From Chthoniobacteraceae bacterium (GTDB lineage: Bacteria > Verrucomicrobiota > Verrucomicrobiia > Chthoniobacterales > Chthoniobacteraceae), in the NCBI GenBank assembly GCA_947449735.1, contig CANFTB010000035.1, positions 1 to 51,268 of the forward strand: DNA of 51,268 nt. Direction: 5' to 3'. Every line of letters begins with the position of its first letter. The stretch's first letter is position 1. Of the stretch, positions 1 to 9,555 are shown one piece after another. The position numbers and the translations under genes were made by a program. The notes beneath the pieces were generated by a model. The model worked only from the letters and a program-made list of their open reading frames with translations, was not told the DNA's origin and ran no database searches.

Positions 1-159
1 CGAATCCAGAAAGCGGCGGAGGCCTTACTCCAAACTTCTGCAAAAGTGCAGGATGTCGCCCTCGCCTATGGCTTTTGCGACCAGAGCACTTTCACCCAGC
101 ATTTCCGGAAACGCATGGGCATGACGCCGAGACAGTTCCGAGTCGGTCACCAGAGTTGA
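1..159 (+). CDS. AraC-family transcriptional regulator, C-terminal fragment
   Basis: Only the last 52 codons are inside the window; the gene begins upstream of base 1 and ends at a TGA at 157-159. The visible peptide is the second helix-turn-helix of an AraC/XylS DNA-binding domain: a VQDVALAYGF helix, then DQSTFTQHFRKRMGMTPRQFR, the family's signature spacing of S-x-F-x-x-x-F-x-x-x-x-G-x-x-P-x-x-x-R. The family binds DNA as an activator or repressor, usually with an N-terminal ligand domain, which cannot be seen here, so the inducer is unknown. It converges on the protease gene to its right, 78 bp away, and gives no clue to its target. Confidence 0.85.
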   Translation, partial: RIQKAAEALLQTSAKVQDVALAYGFCDQSTFTQHFRKRMGMTPRQFRVGHQS

Positions 160-237
160 TCTGCGCTGTCTCTCGCAGGGACTTGGAGGGTGCGTTGCAT
201 TGGGCGCCCGGCGGACGATGGAGTTCACCGCGTGGAC

Positions 238-927
238 CTAGTTGCCAGGCAACCTGCTCGCCTGCTCCAGCGTGACAATGAGCGATTTGAGCGGGGTGCC
301 AAAAAGACAGGCAATCGACTCGTCGGCGTTGATCATTCTTCCGAGATAGGTTCCAACGATCTCGCCCTTGGCGTTGATAATGGGACCGCCGCTGGCGCCG
401 GTGTATTTGGTGACACCGGGAATCTTTTCGTAGTGCACACGTTCGTCGTCCGCCTCGAGGATCTTGAGGGAGTAGGTTGAAAGCGGCTGGTTTGGGATTC
501 GTGCGGGGAGGAACACACTTTCGTCCTTTTGGGGCGCGATGGACGCCAGCGGAAGCGCGTGTTTTGCCAGATTGGATTCGTTTCTGATTTTGAAGATCAA
601 AAGATCGCTCTTCGAGAGGTCTCGAACGTTTGCGATTGGTAAAAACGCCTCCGGTCTGGCTTTAACCGTATTGTCGGATTCGTTGACGAAGGTGATGTTT
701 TTAAGGGCGCTCTTAATTTCGCCGTCGGTGATTTTCCCAAAAATGTGGTGGGCCGTGATGTAGTAGGCGCTGGTTTTGTATTTCACGATCGAACCTGTTC
801 CGAAGCAGTTCGAGCCCTTTGCATCCTTTATTTGCAGGGTGAAGGCATACCGGTTCAGATCTGCAGCGCGGACGGAGACTGTCGTGCAAAAGGTGGCGAG
901 GGCTATCAGAACGCGTGAAGTTTTCAT
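238..927 (-). CDS. Secreted trypsin-like serine protease
   Basis: A 229-residue protein with a short Sec signal peptide (about residues 1-21, ending in VRAAD). The chymotrypsin fold is recognisable from three motifs in the right order: ITAHHIFG (likely catalytic His61), SKSDLLIFKI (Asp108) and GASGGPIIN (Ser179 as nucleophile, with the GxSGGP oxyanion turn). After the serine comes a GEIVGTYLG strand, usual in these peptidases. There is no PDZ domain and no second membrane segment, so it is smaller than DegP/HtrA proteins and resembles stand-alone trypsin-like peptidases. It probably works in the periplasm or outside the cell. The ATG at 925-927 directly precedes the signal peptide. It is transcribed away from the kinase gene; substrate unknown. 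Confidence 0.8.
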   Translation of the reverse strand: MKTSRVLIALATFCTTVSVRAADLNRYAFTLQIKDAKGSNCFGTGSIVKYKTSAYYITAHHIFGKITDGEIKSALKNITFVNESDNTVKARPEAFLPIANVRDLSKSDLLIFKIRNESNLAKHALPLASIAPQKDESVFLPARIPNQPLSTYSLKILEADDERVHYEKIPGVTKYTGASGGPIINAKGEIVGTYLGRMINADESIACLFGTPLKSLIVTLEQASRLPGN

Positions 928-1305
928 GGTCTTCTGGGAGTGGATTACGGAGGTAGCACGGGGGATAGCGGACGCGCGTCTACGCGCCCTTTAGAAGCTG
1001 CGGAGCGACCGTCGACTTGACCGCGGCGACGGGCACGGTCCGTAAACTTCCACTGCATATTCGGAAGCCGACCCGGTTCCGGATGCTGCCTGTCCGTCTT
1101 GAGCCTAAACAGAAATGCGCCCGGGCTGGCTTTCGGGCTCCCGGGTTCGCGGCGCGTCTTTAAAAAACACCACTGGGGCTGACAATGTCGTGAGGCCGTC
1201 CACGAAGACCAAACGTAACCAAAGGCGGCACGCGTCCGCCTTCCAGTATCTGTGCTGTTGCCATTTTGCTGTCAAAACAACAGGCGTCGCATATTCTTGT
1301 CGGTC
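928..1305. other. Divergent intergenic region between protease and kinase genes
   Basis: These 378 bp separate two genes that point away from each other, so both promoters should lie here. I see no coding frame with family resemblance. A short inverted repeat (CGGAA at 1062-1066, TTCCG at 1077-1081) is present, and a weak promoter-like pair (TTGCTG, 18 bp, CATATT) precedes the kinase start; neither is convincing. The long minus-strand frame that crosses this region is a shadow of the kinase gene. Confidence 0.4.
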
Positions 1306-4300
1306 ATGCAGCGTTGGTCTTTGACCGTCCACTCCCCTAATCAAGCACCCCGCAACCATGAGACGGCTGAAAACGCGCTTGTGGTCGGCTCCCGGAATGC
1401 TCCGGGCGTATTCGTCGTCGACGTCCCGGGTGTCGCCCCGAGACACGCCCTGCTGGAGTTTGAGGGCGGCACGCTGCGCGTCGAAGCCATGGATCCGGCG
1501 GCGGCCGTGTTCGTGCGGGGGGAGGCGATTTCCGCTCCGGTGGCTCTGGCGGTTCCCGCATCCATTCGCATCGGGGAGGCTGAATTGAGGATTAGTGCAT
1601 TGGAAGAGGCGCGGAAGACGTCCTCCGGGGATGCTACGGTGCGCTTGGTGCATCCGGCGGTGTTGTATTCGAAGCCCCTGGCGTATCCGGGCTCCCCCGA
1701 AATGACCGGCCGCATCTACTGTTCTCCAGCGGAACCGGACCGCGAGGACGGGGGCCGCGAGGAGAAAGTCGCCGGGGCGGGGGCAGAAGAGGAAAAGACC
1801 GTGGCCTTCTCGTTTGAGACCGAAGACGCGCCTGTGGCCGAGCGGATGTCGATGGCCGTCGACTATTCGCGCCAGTCGGAAATCGCCCGGGGTGGCATGG
1901 GGAAGATTTTTTCGGCAGAGGATGCGACCCTGGGGCGGGAGGTCGCGCTCAAGGTGAGCATGGGCAAGGACGCCAGACAGGAAGCGCAATTCTTCAGGGA
2001 GGCCCGGGTCCTCGCCCAGCTCGCCCATCCGAATATTGTGCCGATCCACAGCTTCGGCACGGACAGTCTTGGGAGGCCGTTTTACTCGATGAAGTTGGTC
2101 CGGGGACGGACGCTGCAGGCCATTCTGAAGCAGCTGCAGGCGGGGGACGCTGAGACGGCCGCGACCTTTACCCGGCAGCGTCTGTTGGACGTCTTTCGCA
2201 AGGTGTGCGACGCCGTTGCTTCAGCCCATGCAAAGGGTTATCTGCACCGCGATTTGAAGCCCGAGAACATCATGGTGGGGGAGTACGGGGAGGTGCTTGT
2301 GATGGACTGGGGGCTGGTGAAGGGGCTTCCAAACCATCCGGGGCAACTGTTGCTCGATGAGGGAAAGGAGGGGGAGCCCGAGGTGCTGGGCTACGTGGAA
2401 GGCACCCCGCAGTACATGTCGCCCGAGCAGGCGGCTGGAATGTATGGAGGGTTGGACGAGCGCTCAGACATCTACGCACTGGGGGGCATTTTATTCGCCA
2501 TCCTGACCCTGCGTCCGCCGGTGACCGGATCCTCTGTCAAAGACGTTTTGCGCAAGGTTCGCGAGGGGGAAATCGGGACGAAGTCGTTCCCTGTGGGGAG
2601 CCTCGACGCGCAAACGCCTGCTGTAGCGGCCAAGACCGTGCCCGGAGCGTTGATGGCGGTGGCCCTCAAGGCTCTGGCGAAGGACCGGGACAAGCGCTAC
2701 TCGAGCGTCGGGGCGCTGCTGGCGGACATTGAGGCGTATCAGGCGGGGTTTGCGACGGTGGCTGAGGAGGCGACCCTGTTCCGCTTGGTGGCGCTTTTCG
2801 TCAAAAGACACCGGGCGGCGTCGGTGCTCGCCGCGATGTTGATGGTGGCGGCGGGTCTGTTTGCGGTGCGTCTGGCCGCCAGCGAGAGGCGTGCGCAGCA
2901 AAACGCCGCGCGGGCGGAGAGTGAGTCACAGTCGGCTGTTGTGAATGCCGAGCTGGCGCGGGCCAGCGCACGTAGCGCGGAGGAACAGGCGCGAATCGCT
3001 AAGGAGAACGCCGCCCGTGCCGTTGCCGAGAGGGAAGCGGCGCGCAAGGCCACCGCGGATGCCTCGGTTGCAAATGCCGAGGCAGCGGAGAAAACCCTCA
3101 ATGCGGTCTACATCCGGAACGCACTCGAGGCGGTTCCACCGGATCTGCGGACTCAGCAGTGGGACTATTTGAACAGGTTTCTGGACGCCTCGGAGCGGAC
3201 GATCGTCACGAAACCCAATTCCTATTGGAAGGAGTGTGTGCCTCATCCGCAAAGGCCGGGTGTCTTGGTCACACTCGAACCGGACAACTGGGTGCGGTTT
3301 CTTGATTTGAATGATGGCGGCGTGGAGGACGTTTTAAAGCTGGAGGGAGCGTTTATTATGGGTGTCCTTGCGATCACCGAGGACGCCGAAAAGCTGGCGC
3401 TGATGGGCTACGCCAATGGCGGAACGGGGATTTTTGAATCTCGCATCGAGATCCTCAGTCTTAGGGATGGCAAAAGGCTCCGCAGCATACCCCTTTCCAA
3501 CAGTCGTGACGCCATCCTCAAGGCCGCCTTGAAATTCAGCGCTGACGGGCGGCTTCTGATGAAAACGCACCGGCGGGCATGGACGCCGGGTTACGAACCC
3601 GCGCTCTATGATGTTGAGACGGGCGCGGCATGCTGGTCGGCAAGCTTCGCCGGTATCTATGGCGCCGACTTTGTTCCCTCGGCTTTACGTGCTTCAAAAA
3701 CCCTCGTCCACTGGGCGTCCAAAATCCACGGATTGCTGGAAATAGATCCCCTCCTAGACCGGATCGAAAAGCCAGCTGTAAAGTTTCCGGTGCCCCAAAG
3801 TACGGAGCCTTTTATATATGGAAATGCGGTTTTCACGCACACGGAAGACCTGTTGCGGCGGATCAATCCCGCCGATGGAAACATCCTGTACGAGTTCCGG
3901 CTTCCGGCAAAATTGAAGAGCGTCCGCGACGTCGTGTACCTCCGGAAGCACAATGTTATTGTGAGTCTGGTGCAAATCGCTGAGAGATCGGCGGTGCTGG
4001 ACGTGCGGGATGCACGCTCTGGAGCTCCCGTGGCGTCGTTTCCGATGGTGATGGACGGAATCGCCGGCACCAGGGATTGGATGCTGACGGCGCACCCTGT
4101 TTCCGGCCACGTCGCGATCTTCCGCGGCAACACAATGAAGGTTTGGAAGGTGGCCAGGGCAGAGGCCGCCATCGAGGACAAAATCGAGACCCTGTCCGGC
4201 CCCGGGTTTACCTTTTTCGGAGACACCAACAAGGCCCTGCAGGTTTCCATTGAGCGCTTTAAAACGGACGATGGAACGCGGGCGTACAAGGTCGAGGTCC

Positions 4301-5163
4301 GGCAGCCTGCCGAAACCCGGCTTGTGTTGGATCAGGAACTTGGAGCTGAGAGGGGCGAGGGCAATTTTCCGGTCGTTCTGTCGGCGAGCCGGGACGGAAA
4401 AACAGTCGGCGCTCGAATTCAGACGGGAACAGGTTTTTCGCTCAAGACCTTCCGCGTTGAGGGGGGAACCTTGAGGGCGGCCGAACCTATTGAAAATTTC
4501 TCATCCGCCTACAATTTTTTTAAGGTCAGTCCGGACGGAAGCCAGATTTGGGGAGGCACGGCGAGCTATGACGCAGCAACGGGAGAAAGGCTCAGCGAGT
4601 TCGTCAGGACGGGCATAGGCGAGGGCGTGCGTGCCTGTAGTTCGACTCAGTCCTGCTGGACTGACAACGCGCACGTTGTGGAGCTTTGCACCTTGCTGGG
4701 CGATGCTAGTGAATTGGAGCGGTCGCTCGTCGTGTGGAGCATGTCGGAATCCAAGTTCGTGCACCGTGCGCCCGCACCCCACGCACGGGCGGTCGCGGCC
4801 AGCCCCGACGCAGCGGAACTCGCCGAGGCGGGCGCGGACCAGCGTGTGCGGATCCGCGACGCGGCGACCCTCGAAGTCAAACGCGTCCTCCGCGTCCATG
4901 ATGGCCCGGTGGTGGATGTTGCGTGGAACCCAAGGATGCCGTATCTCGCAACGGCCGGGGAGGATTTCCGGGTGCGGATTTGGGATCTTGGTTCGGGACG
5001 GATGCTGGAGGAGATCGGATTTCTGGAGGCCGTGCCCGTCCAGCTTGACTGGAGCCCCGACGGCCGGACTCTTGCTGTACGGGGACAGCCTTTCAAGGAC
5101 GAGAATGATAAAGATAAGGAGAAGCGGTATTTCTTCTATCCGAAATGCTGCGGCGAGAAATGA
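1306..5163 (+). CDS. Membrane Ser/Thr protein kinase with FHA-like N-terminus and WD40-type C-terminus
   Basis: From the ATG at 1306 the product has 1285 residues. Residues about 30-97 resemble an FHA domain (a GSRNAPGVFVVD strand, then RHALLEF). The kinase domain follows: glycine loop ARGGMGKIF (194-202), Lys216 in VALK, HRDLKPEN (314-321), DWG in place of DFG (334-336) and GTPQYMSPE (366-374). One membrane segment lies near 503-520, then an alanine- and glutamate-rich coiled coil to about 597. The remaining ~690 residues form WD40-like repeats, the last one clear (HDGPVVDVAW ... VRIWDLGSG). This is the architecture of PVC-group PknB-type kinases: cytoplasmic kinase, external propeller acting as a sensor or binding platform. 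An ATG 54 bp upstream is in frame, but 1306 fits the FHA start better; neither has a ribosome-binding site. Substrates are not visible. Confidence 0.85.
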   Translation: MQRWSLTVHSPNQAPRNHETAENALVVGSRNAPGVFVVDVPGVAPRHALLEFEGGTLRVEAMDPAAAVFVRGEAISAPVALAVPASIRIGEAELRISALEEARKTSSGDATVRLVHPAVLYSKPLAYPGSPEMTGRIYCSPAEPDREDGGREEKVAGAGAEEEKTVAFSFETEDAPVAERMSMAVDYSRQSEIARGGMGKIFSAEDATLGREVALKVSMGKDARQEAQFFREARVLAQLAHPNIVPIHSFGTDSLGRPFYSMKLVRGRTLQAILKQLQAGDAETAATFTRQRLLDVFRKVCDAVASAHAKGYLHRDLKPENIMVGEYGEVLVMDWGLVKGLPNHPGQLLLDEGKEGEPEVLGYVEGTPQYMSPEQAAGMYGGLDERSDIYALGGILFAILTLRPPVTGSSVKDVLRKVREGEIGTKSFPVGSLDAQTPAVAAKTVPGALMAVALKALAKDRDKRYSSVGALLADIEAYQAGFATVAEEATLFRLVALFVKRHRAASVLAAMLMVAAGLFAVRLAASERRAQQNAARAESESQSAVVNAELARASARSAEEQARIAKENAARAVAEREAARKATADASVANAEAAEKTLNAVYIRNALEAVPPDLRTQQWDYLNRFLDASERTIVTKPNSYWKECVPHPQRPGVLVTLEPDNWVRFLDLNDGGVEDVLKLEGAFIMGVLAITEDAEKLALMGYANGGTGIFESRIEILSLRDGKRLRSIPLSNSRDAILKAALKFSADGRLLMKTHRRAWTPGYEPALYDVETGAACWSASFAGIYGADFVPSALRASKTLVHWASKIHGLLEIDPLLDRIEKPAVKFPVPQSTEPFIYGNAVFTHTEDLLRRINPADGNILYEFRLPAKLKSVRDVVYLRKHNVIVSLVQIAERSAVLDVRDARSGAPVASFPMVMDGIAGTRDWMLTAHPVSGHVAIFRGNTMKVWKVARAEAAIEDKIETLSGPGFTFFGDTNKALQVSIERFKTDDGTRAYKVEVRQPAETRLVLDQELGAERGEGNFPVVLSASRDGKTVGARIQTGTGFSLKTFRVEGGTLRAAEPIENFSSAYNFFKVSPDGSQIWGGTASYDAATGERLSEFVRTGIGEGVRACSSTQSCWTDNAHVVELCTLLGDASELERSLVVWSMSESKFVHRAPAPHARAVAASPDAAELAEAGADQRVRIRDAATLEVKRVLRVHDGPVVDVAWNPRMPYLATAGEDFRVRIWDLGSGRMLEEIGFLEAVPVQLDWSPDGRTLAVRGQPFKDENDKDKEKRYFFYPKCCGEK

Positions 5164-5274
5164 GCTTGCAACGTACTTTCGAAAAAAAGGTTAGCTATAT
5201 TTTTTGCGGTTTCAGAAACACAAGCTTCCGAACATTAGCTACGCGCAAGCAGGGCGTGGAGAACGATTCAGTAG

Positions 5275-5296
5275 TTGAGGCCCAGGCCTGCCTCAA
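5275..5296 (+). terminator. Hairpin after the kinase gene
   Basis: TTGAGGC at 5275-5281 pairs perfectly with GCCTCAA at 5290-5296 around an 8-base loop. It lies 112 bp beyond the kinase stop and before the repeat that leads into the next gene. No run of T follows, so it is at best a weak or factor-assisted terminator. Confidence 0.35.
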
Positions 5297-5319
5297 AGGT
5301 TCCGCCCCCGAACATACCT

Positions 5320-5482
5320 CCAGATGACGTTTCCGGCATCCCCCCGTCCGAAAAACTCCGGCGAACATTCGTTTCCAAGCGGCCTAAGTCTGCGGCGATT
5401 GGTCGGTTCTCTCAGCCAGCCGGCCATGAGATTTTTCGTTTTCCTAACCCTCGCCTTGCGGCCTTTTGGGAGTCCGCCCGTC
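5320..5482 (+). repeat. Leader plus signal-peptide repeat, copy A
   Basis: This 163-bp segment aligns without a gap to 9556-9718. By eye, similarity rises along the segment: about two thirds identical in the first 50 bases, about three quarters in the next 56, and about four fifths in the first 19 codons of the downstream gene (MRFFVFLTLALRPFGSPPV against MKFSVFLALALAPFWCPPV). Similarity ends within the signal peptide, and the two mature proteins are unrelated. The shared ATG supports 5426 as the true start of the downstream gene. Confidence 0.8.
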
Positions 5483-8197
5483 GAGGCAAAAGGCGGGCCC
5501 AGCCTCCTTATGCTCTGTTTCGCTTCATTTTTCCTGCTGATTTCTGCGGCCACCCTGCGCGCAGCGCCAGCTTCCGCGCCCACGGCCGCAGTCCCCGAAA
5601 AACATCGGGCGCTGCTCGAGAACCACTGTCAAAGCTGCCACGGACCCGAGAAACAAAAGGGCAAGTTCCGTGTCGATGACCTCTCCTTCTCCATCAACGA
5701 CATCCCTTCCGCAGAACGCTGGCAAAAGGTCCTCAACGCTCTCAACTCCGGCGAAATGCCCCCGGAAGAAGAAATGCAGCCGCCCGCTGTGCAAAAGACG
5801 GACCTCCTCGATGACCTCGCCCATACCTTGGTCACCGCCCGGCGCTCCCTTTCCGACCAGCACGGCGTCATAGCCCTGCGCCGACTCAATCGGCGTGAAT
5901 ACAAGAACACCCTCCGCGAACTGCTGGGAGTCCAACTTGATGTGAGCGAACTGCCCGCAGACACCGGGCCCGTCGGATTCGACACCGTGGGCGCAAACCT
6001 CTTTCTTTCCTCCAGCCAGCTCGAGGCCTACGAAGCCCTCGCCAAAGAAGCCCTCGAGGAAGCCTTCACCCTGCATGCCTCCGCGGGAGCCACCAAAAAG
6101 CTCCGCATGGAAGCGGAGGAAACCCTGGACCGCGTGAAAAAAAACAACCGCGAGGCGCACGAGGAGCATAGCCGCGCCAACGCCTGGGTGAAGGCCTTCA
6201 ATGCCGCCCTCACGCGTGCCGAAAACGCCCCCCTTGTCGCCGAGCTTCGCAAAACCCTCAAGACCGAGGAAAGCCTCCGGCATGCTTGGGAGAAAATACC
6301 AGGCGCCCCTTCTCCGGAACTTTTCGGTCTTCCAAACAACGTATTCATCATCCAGGGCTTTTTGACCGCGGACGACTTTGTCGCCTATGAGCAGCACTAC
6401 CTCCAGATGCCCTCGCTCGACAAGGGCGCCTATCTGACGATCCCTTTCTCCAACCTCGGACGCCACTCTAACAACGCCATCCAAATCGCCATCCCCACCG
6501 ATTGGCCGCTGGGCCAGTACGTCGTCCGTGTCCGGCTGGGAGCCACCCCCGAGGCCCCGCCCGAGCGCCGCTTTCTGGAATTCGGAACCAACCATCGCGT
6601 GGACCAATCCCCTTTCTTAAGCACCCATCATATCACCGGCACCCGCGACGAACCCCAGACCCTGGAACTTCCGTACACGCTCACTCAAAAATTCCTCCAA
6701 GAACGCACGCATTCGCTGTTCATCCGTGAACGCGGGGTCGGAAATCTCAACAAATCGCGAACGCTCTTCCGCGAAATGCGTGGTAAAAACGGAGTCGGCC
6801 CCGATCTCGCGCTCTGGGTGGACTGGGTCGAAGTCGAGCGTCTCCCGACTCCGGAGGACGCCATTCCGCCGGGAATCCGCGCCCTTGCGGGTCTCCCACT
6901 GGACCCCAAATCCCCGCCGGCCAACGAGGAGCAACTCCAGCAAGCCCTCGAGCGTTTCGTGCTGGAAGCCTGCCGGGGTAATCCACCGCGTCCCGAAACG
7001 CTCAAGCGCCTTGCGAAGATCTATCGGGGCCGGCTCGAACTCGGGGCACCTCCCCGCACTGCGCTCAAGGATACACTCGCCGCCGTCCTCGCATCCCCCC
7101 GCTTTCTCTACCGCGCCGAACCCGACCTCCAGGAAGCACACCGCCCCCTGACACCCACCGAACTCGCTTCCCGGCTTTCGTATTTTTTGTGGGGCACGCC
7201 CCCCGACCCGCAACTGCGCGTCCTTGCCGCAAGCGGAAAACTTTCAGCCGCGCAGACCTTACGCTCAGAAACCGAACGACTGCTGGCCGACCCCCGCTCT
7301 GAGGATTTTGTGGAGGCTTTTCTTTCCCAGTGGCTCACGCTCGAACGGCTCGATTTCTTCCAGTTCAACGAAAAGCTGTATCCGCGCTTTGATGACAACA
7401 CCAAGGCCGCAGCGCGCAGGGAAGTCCTCGAAACATTTGCCCATCTGCTCAAGCACAACGCACCCCTCACGGATCTGCTCAAAGCGGATTACGTGATTCT
7501 CAATCCTGTGCTTGCCCAGTATTACGGCGTCGAGGGCGTGCAGGGCGACGGCTTCCAGAAAGTGGCGCTGCCCACCGATTCTCCGCGCGGGGGCCTTCTT
7601 GGAATGGCCGCCATCCTCGCCATGGGCAGCAACGGCGAACGCACAAACCCGGTTGAACGCGGCGCCTGGGTGCTGCGCAAAATGCTCAACGATCCCCCGC
7701 CGCCTGCTCCCGCCAACGTCCCGGAAATCAACCGTCTTGCCGGCAAACTGCTCACCACGCGCGAACGCCTTCAGGCTCACCAGGAAGACCCCCAGTGCGC
7801 CAGTTGCCACCGCAAAATTGATCCGCTCGGGTTCGGCCTCGAAAACTTTGACGCCGTTGGTCAATGGCGCACCAAAGACAGCTACACCGCGCGGGACGCC
7901 GCAGGAAACCCGGATCCAAAGGCCAGAAAAACGTGGACCATCGAGGCCGCCGCCACCCTTTACAAGGGACCCGCCTTTGAGAACTTCCAGCAAATGCGAG
8001 ACATTCTCGCCACACGAAAGGAGGCCTTCGTCCGCGGATTCACCGCCGCCCTCATCGAGTACGCCCTCGGGCGGCCCTGCGGGTTTAGCGACGAACCCCT
8101 CGTGGAATCCCTCGTACACCAAGCCAAAGAAAACGGATACGCCACCCGCGCGATCGTGCACGCCCTGCTCCAAAGCGAGGCCTTTCAAACCAAATAA
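5426..8197 (+). CDS. Sec-exported DUF1587/DUF1595/DUF1592/DUF1588/DUF1585 cytochrome protein
   Basis: The 923-residue product belongs to the planctomycete/verrucomicrobial family of large c-type cytochromes with stacked DUFs. After the signal peptide comes CQSCH (68-72), a heme c site. DUF1587 follows (ALRRLNRREYKNTLRELL, about 150-215), then a beta-rich middle part resembling a carbohydrate-binding module (about 300-480), DUF1595 (about 500-560), DUF1592 (ASRLSYFLWG, about 575-700), DUF1588 (from RGGLLGMAAIL near 722, with a second CxxCH, CASCH, at 791-795) and DUF1585 at the end. No biochemical role is established for these families; export, two heme motifs and pairing with DUF1552 suggest periplasmic redox work, perhaps linked to polysaccharides. 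The start at 5426 is supported by the copy of this leader at 9662; a longer frame opens at 5324. The DUF1552 gene begins 13 bp downstream. Confidence 0.9.
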   Translation: MRFFVFLTLALRPFGSPPVEAKGGPSLLMLCFASFFLLISAATLRAAPASAPTAAVPEKHRALLENHCQSCHGPEKQKGKFRVDDLSFSINDIPSAERWQKVLNALNSGEMPPEEEMQPPAVQKTDLLDDLAHTLVTARRSLSDQHGVIALRRLNRREYKNTLRELLGVQLDVSELPADTGPVGFDTVGANLFLSSSQLEAYEALAKEALEEAFTLHASAGATKKLRMEAEETLDRVKKNNREAHEEHSRANAWVKAFNAALTRAENAPLVAELRKTLKTEESLRHAWEKIPGAPSPELFGLPNNVFIIQGFLTADDFVAYEQHYLQMPSLDKGAYLTIPFSNLGRHSNNAIQIAIPTDWPLGQYVVRVRLGATPEAPPERRFLEFGTNHRVDQSPFLSTHHITGTRDEPQTLELPYTLTQKFLQERTHSLFIRERGVGNLNKSRTLFREMRGKNGVGPDLALWVDWVEVERLPTPEDAIPPGIRALAGLPLDPKSPPANEEQLQQALERFVLEACRGNPPRPETLKRLAKIYRGRLELGAPPRTALKDTLAAVLASPRFLYRAEPDLQEAHRPLTPTELASRLSYFLWGTPPDPQLRVLAASGKLSAAQTLRSETERLLADPRSEDFVEAFLSQWLTLERLDFFQFNEKLYPRFDDNTKAAARREVLETFAHLLKHNAPLTDLLKADYVILNPVLAQYYGVEGVQGDGFQKVALPTDSPRGGLLGMAAILAMGSNGERTNPVERGAWVLRKMLNDPPPPAPANVPEINRLAGKLLTTRERLQAHQEDPQCASCHRKIDPLGFGLENFDAVGQWRTKDSYTARDAAGNPDPKARKTWTIEAAATLYKGPAFENFQQMRDILATRKEAFVRGFTAALIEYALGRPCGFSDEPLVESLVHQAKENGYATRAIVHALLQSEAFQTK

Positions 8198-8210
8198 CCC
8201 GAGACCTTCC

Positions 8211-9518
8211 ATGAACCCAGCTCTTCCCCGCCGCCGGTTCCTTCAAACCAGCTCCGCCCTCATCGCCCTTCCGTTCCTGGAATCCCTCGGGTTCCGCCGA
8301 TTCGCGTCGGCCGCCCCCTTGAGAGAGGGCCTCGGCTTCCAACCAAAACGGCTGTTGTTCATTGGGTTCGGCTGGGGAGTCACCGAGGAGTCCTGGTATC
8401 CCAAGCAAGCCGAGAGGGGTGCCGATTATACGCTCCCCGCAGGCCTCGCGCCGCTCGAACGCCACAAAGCTGACTTCAGCATCGTCCAGGGCCTGGCCAA
8501 CCGCTACACCACCAACGGCCACTACGGCAGTACATTCTGGCTCACCGGCGCCAACGAGTTCGGCGAGCCCGGACAAAGCTTTCATAACGGCGTTTCCGTC
8601 GACCAGATTGCCGCCGCGCAGCTCGGCAAAGACGTCCGCTTCGCCTCTCTTTCGCTAGACTGCGGCGCTGCTGCCTCCAAGTCGGGACACGGCCCCGGGC
8701 TCTCCCTCTCTTGGGACTCGCGAGGCAAACCCGTTGGCGGCCCGACCAATCCAGTCGAAGCCTTCCACCGGCTCTTTGCCAAGGACTCGACACCGCTCGA
8801 CCAGCAGAAGGCCATGTTCGCGCAGCGGCGCAGCATTCTTGACCATGCAATGGAGGAAGCGCGCGACCTCCAGCGGACCCTCGGGAAAACAGACAACGCG
8901 AAGTTGGACGAATATTTCCAAGGCATTCGCGACATGGAAACCCGGCTGAGTCGCGACGAAAGATGGCTCGGGATACCACGGCCTGAAGCGCCTCTTCACG
9001 AGCCCCAACCGGGCCTGGCCGGATACGAGGAGATCAAACTGATGTATGACCTCATGGTCGCGGCGTTGCAAACCGACAGCACCCGCGTGCTGACGTACCG
9101 CCAGCCCGTCAGTTCCTTGCTGACCAGTCTCAACGTCAAACTGGACTCACACACCATGAGCCATTACCACACGCCCCGCGCCGAGGCACTCGAGGTTTCC
9201 CAAAAACGCGATCAATCCCAGAGCGAACTGCTCGCCCATCTCCTCGACCAACTCAAAGCCGCCAAACAACCCGACGGCACCTCGCTGCTCGACCACACCA
9301 CACTCGTATACGGCAGCAACATCCGCACCGGACACAGCCTCGACAATTGTCCCACTTTGCTCGCCGGGCGCGGCGCCGGGGTCAAAATGGGACACAACCT
9401 CGTCCTCCCCAAGGACACCCCCCTGTGCAGCGCCTGGCTCACCCTGCTCCATGGCTGTGGCATCCAAGCGGAAAGCCACGGCGACAGCACCGGCATTCTC
9501 CCCGCACTGTTCGCTTGA
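8211..9518 (+). CDS. DUF1552 protein with Tat signal
   Basis: A 435-residue member of DUF1552, a family found almost always beside DUF1592-type cytochromes. The N-terminus has a twin-arginine signal (PRRRFLQTSSALIALPFL), so it should be exported folded, often a sign of a bound cofactor. Downstream features match the family: FIGFGWGV near residue 46, GANEFGEPG, and a C-terminal TSLLDHTTLVYGSN followed by a GHNLVLPKDTP stretch; the fold is reminiscent of the alkaline-phosphatase/sulfatase-like DUF1501 proteins, but no activity is known. The frame is open far upstream, but the ATG at 8211, 13 bp after the cytochrome stop, is the only start that places the Tat motif at the N-terminus. The same gene order recurs at 10615-14536. 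Confidence 0.9.
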   Translation: MNPALPRRRFLQTSSALIALPFLESLGFRRFASAAPLREGLGFQPKRLLFIGFGWGVTEESWYPKQAERGADYTLPAGLAPLERHKADFSIVQGLANRYTTNGHYGSTFWLTGANEFGEPGQSFHNGVSVDQIAAAQLGKDVRFASLSLDCGAAASKSGHGPGLSLSWDSRGKPVGGPTNPVEAFHRLFAKDSTPLDQQKAMFAQRRSILDHAMEEARDLQRTLGKTDNAKLDEYFQGIRDMETRLSRDERWLGIPRPEAPLHEPQPGLAGYEEIKLMYDLMVAALQTDSTRVLTYRQPVSSLLTSLNVKLDSHTMSHYHTPRAEALEVSQKRDQSQSELLAHLLDQLKAAKQPDGTSLLDHTTLVYGSNIRTGHSLDNCPTLLAGRGAGVKMGHNLVLPKDTPLCSAWLTLLHGCGIQAESHGDSTGILPALFA

Positions 9519-9555
9519 TCCAAAGGGCACCGGGCTTTTTCTACAACCAACTTCC

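Noticed and set aside
1105..2049. Long minus-strand frame (314 codons)
   Set aside because: It is antisense to the kinase gene, with arginine/histidine/proline-rich composition typical of a shadow frame and no recognisable motif.
5525..6607. Minus-strand frame of 360 codons
   Set aside because: Lies wholly opposite the DUF1592 cytochrome gene, whose heme motif and domains are clear; codon positions show a shadow.
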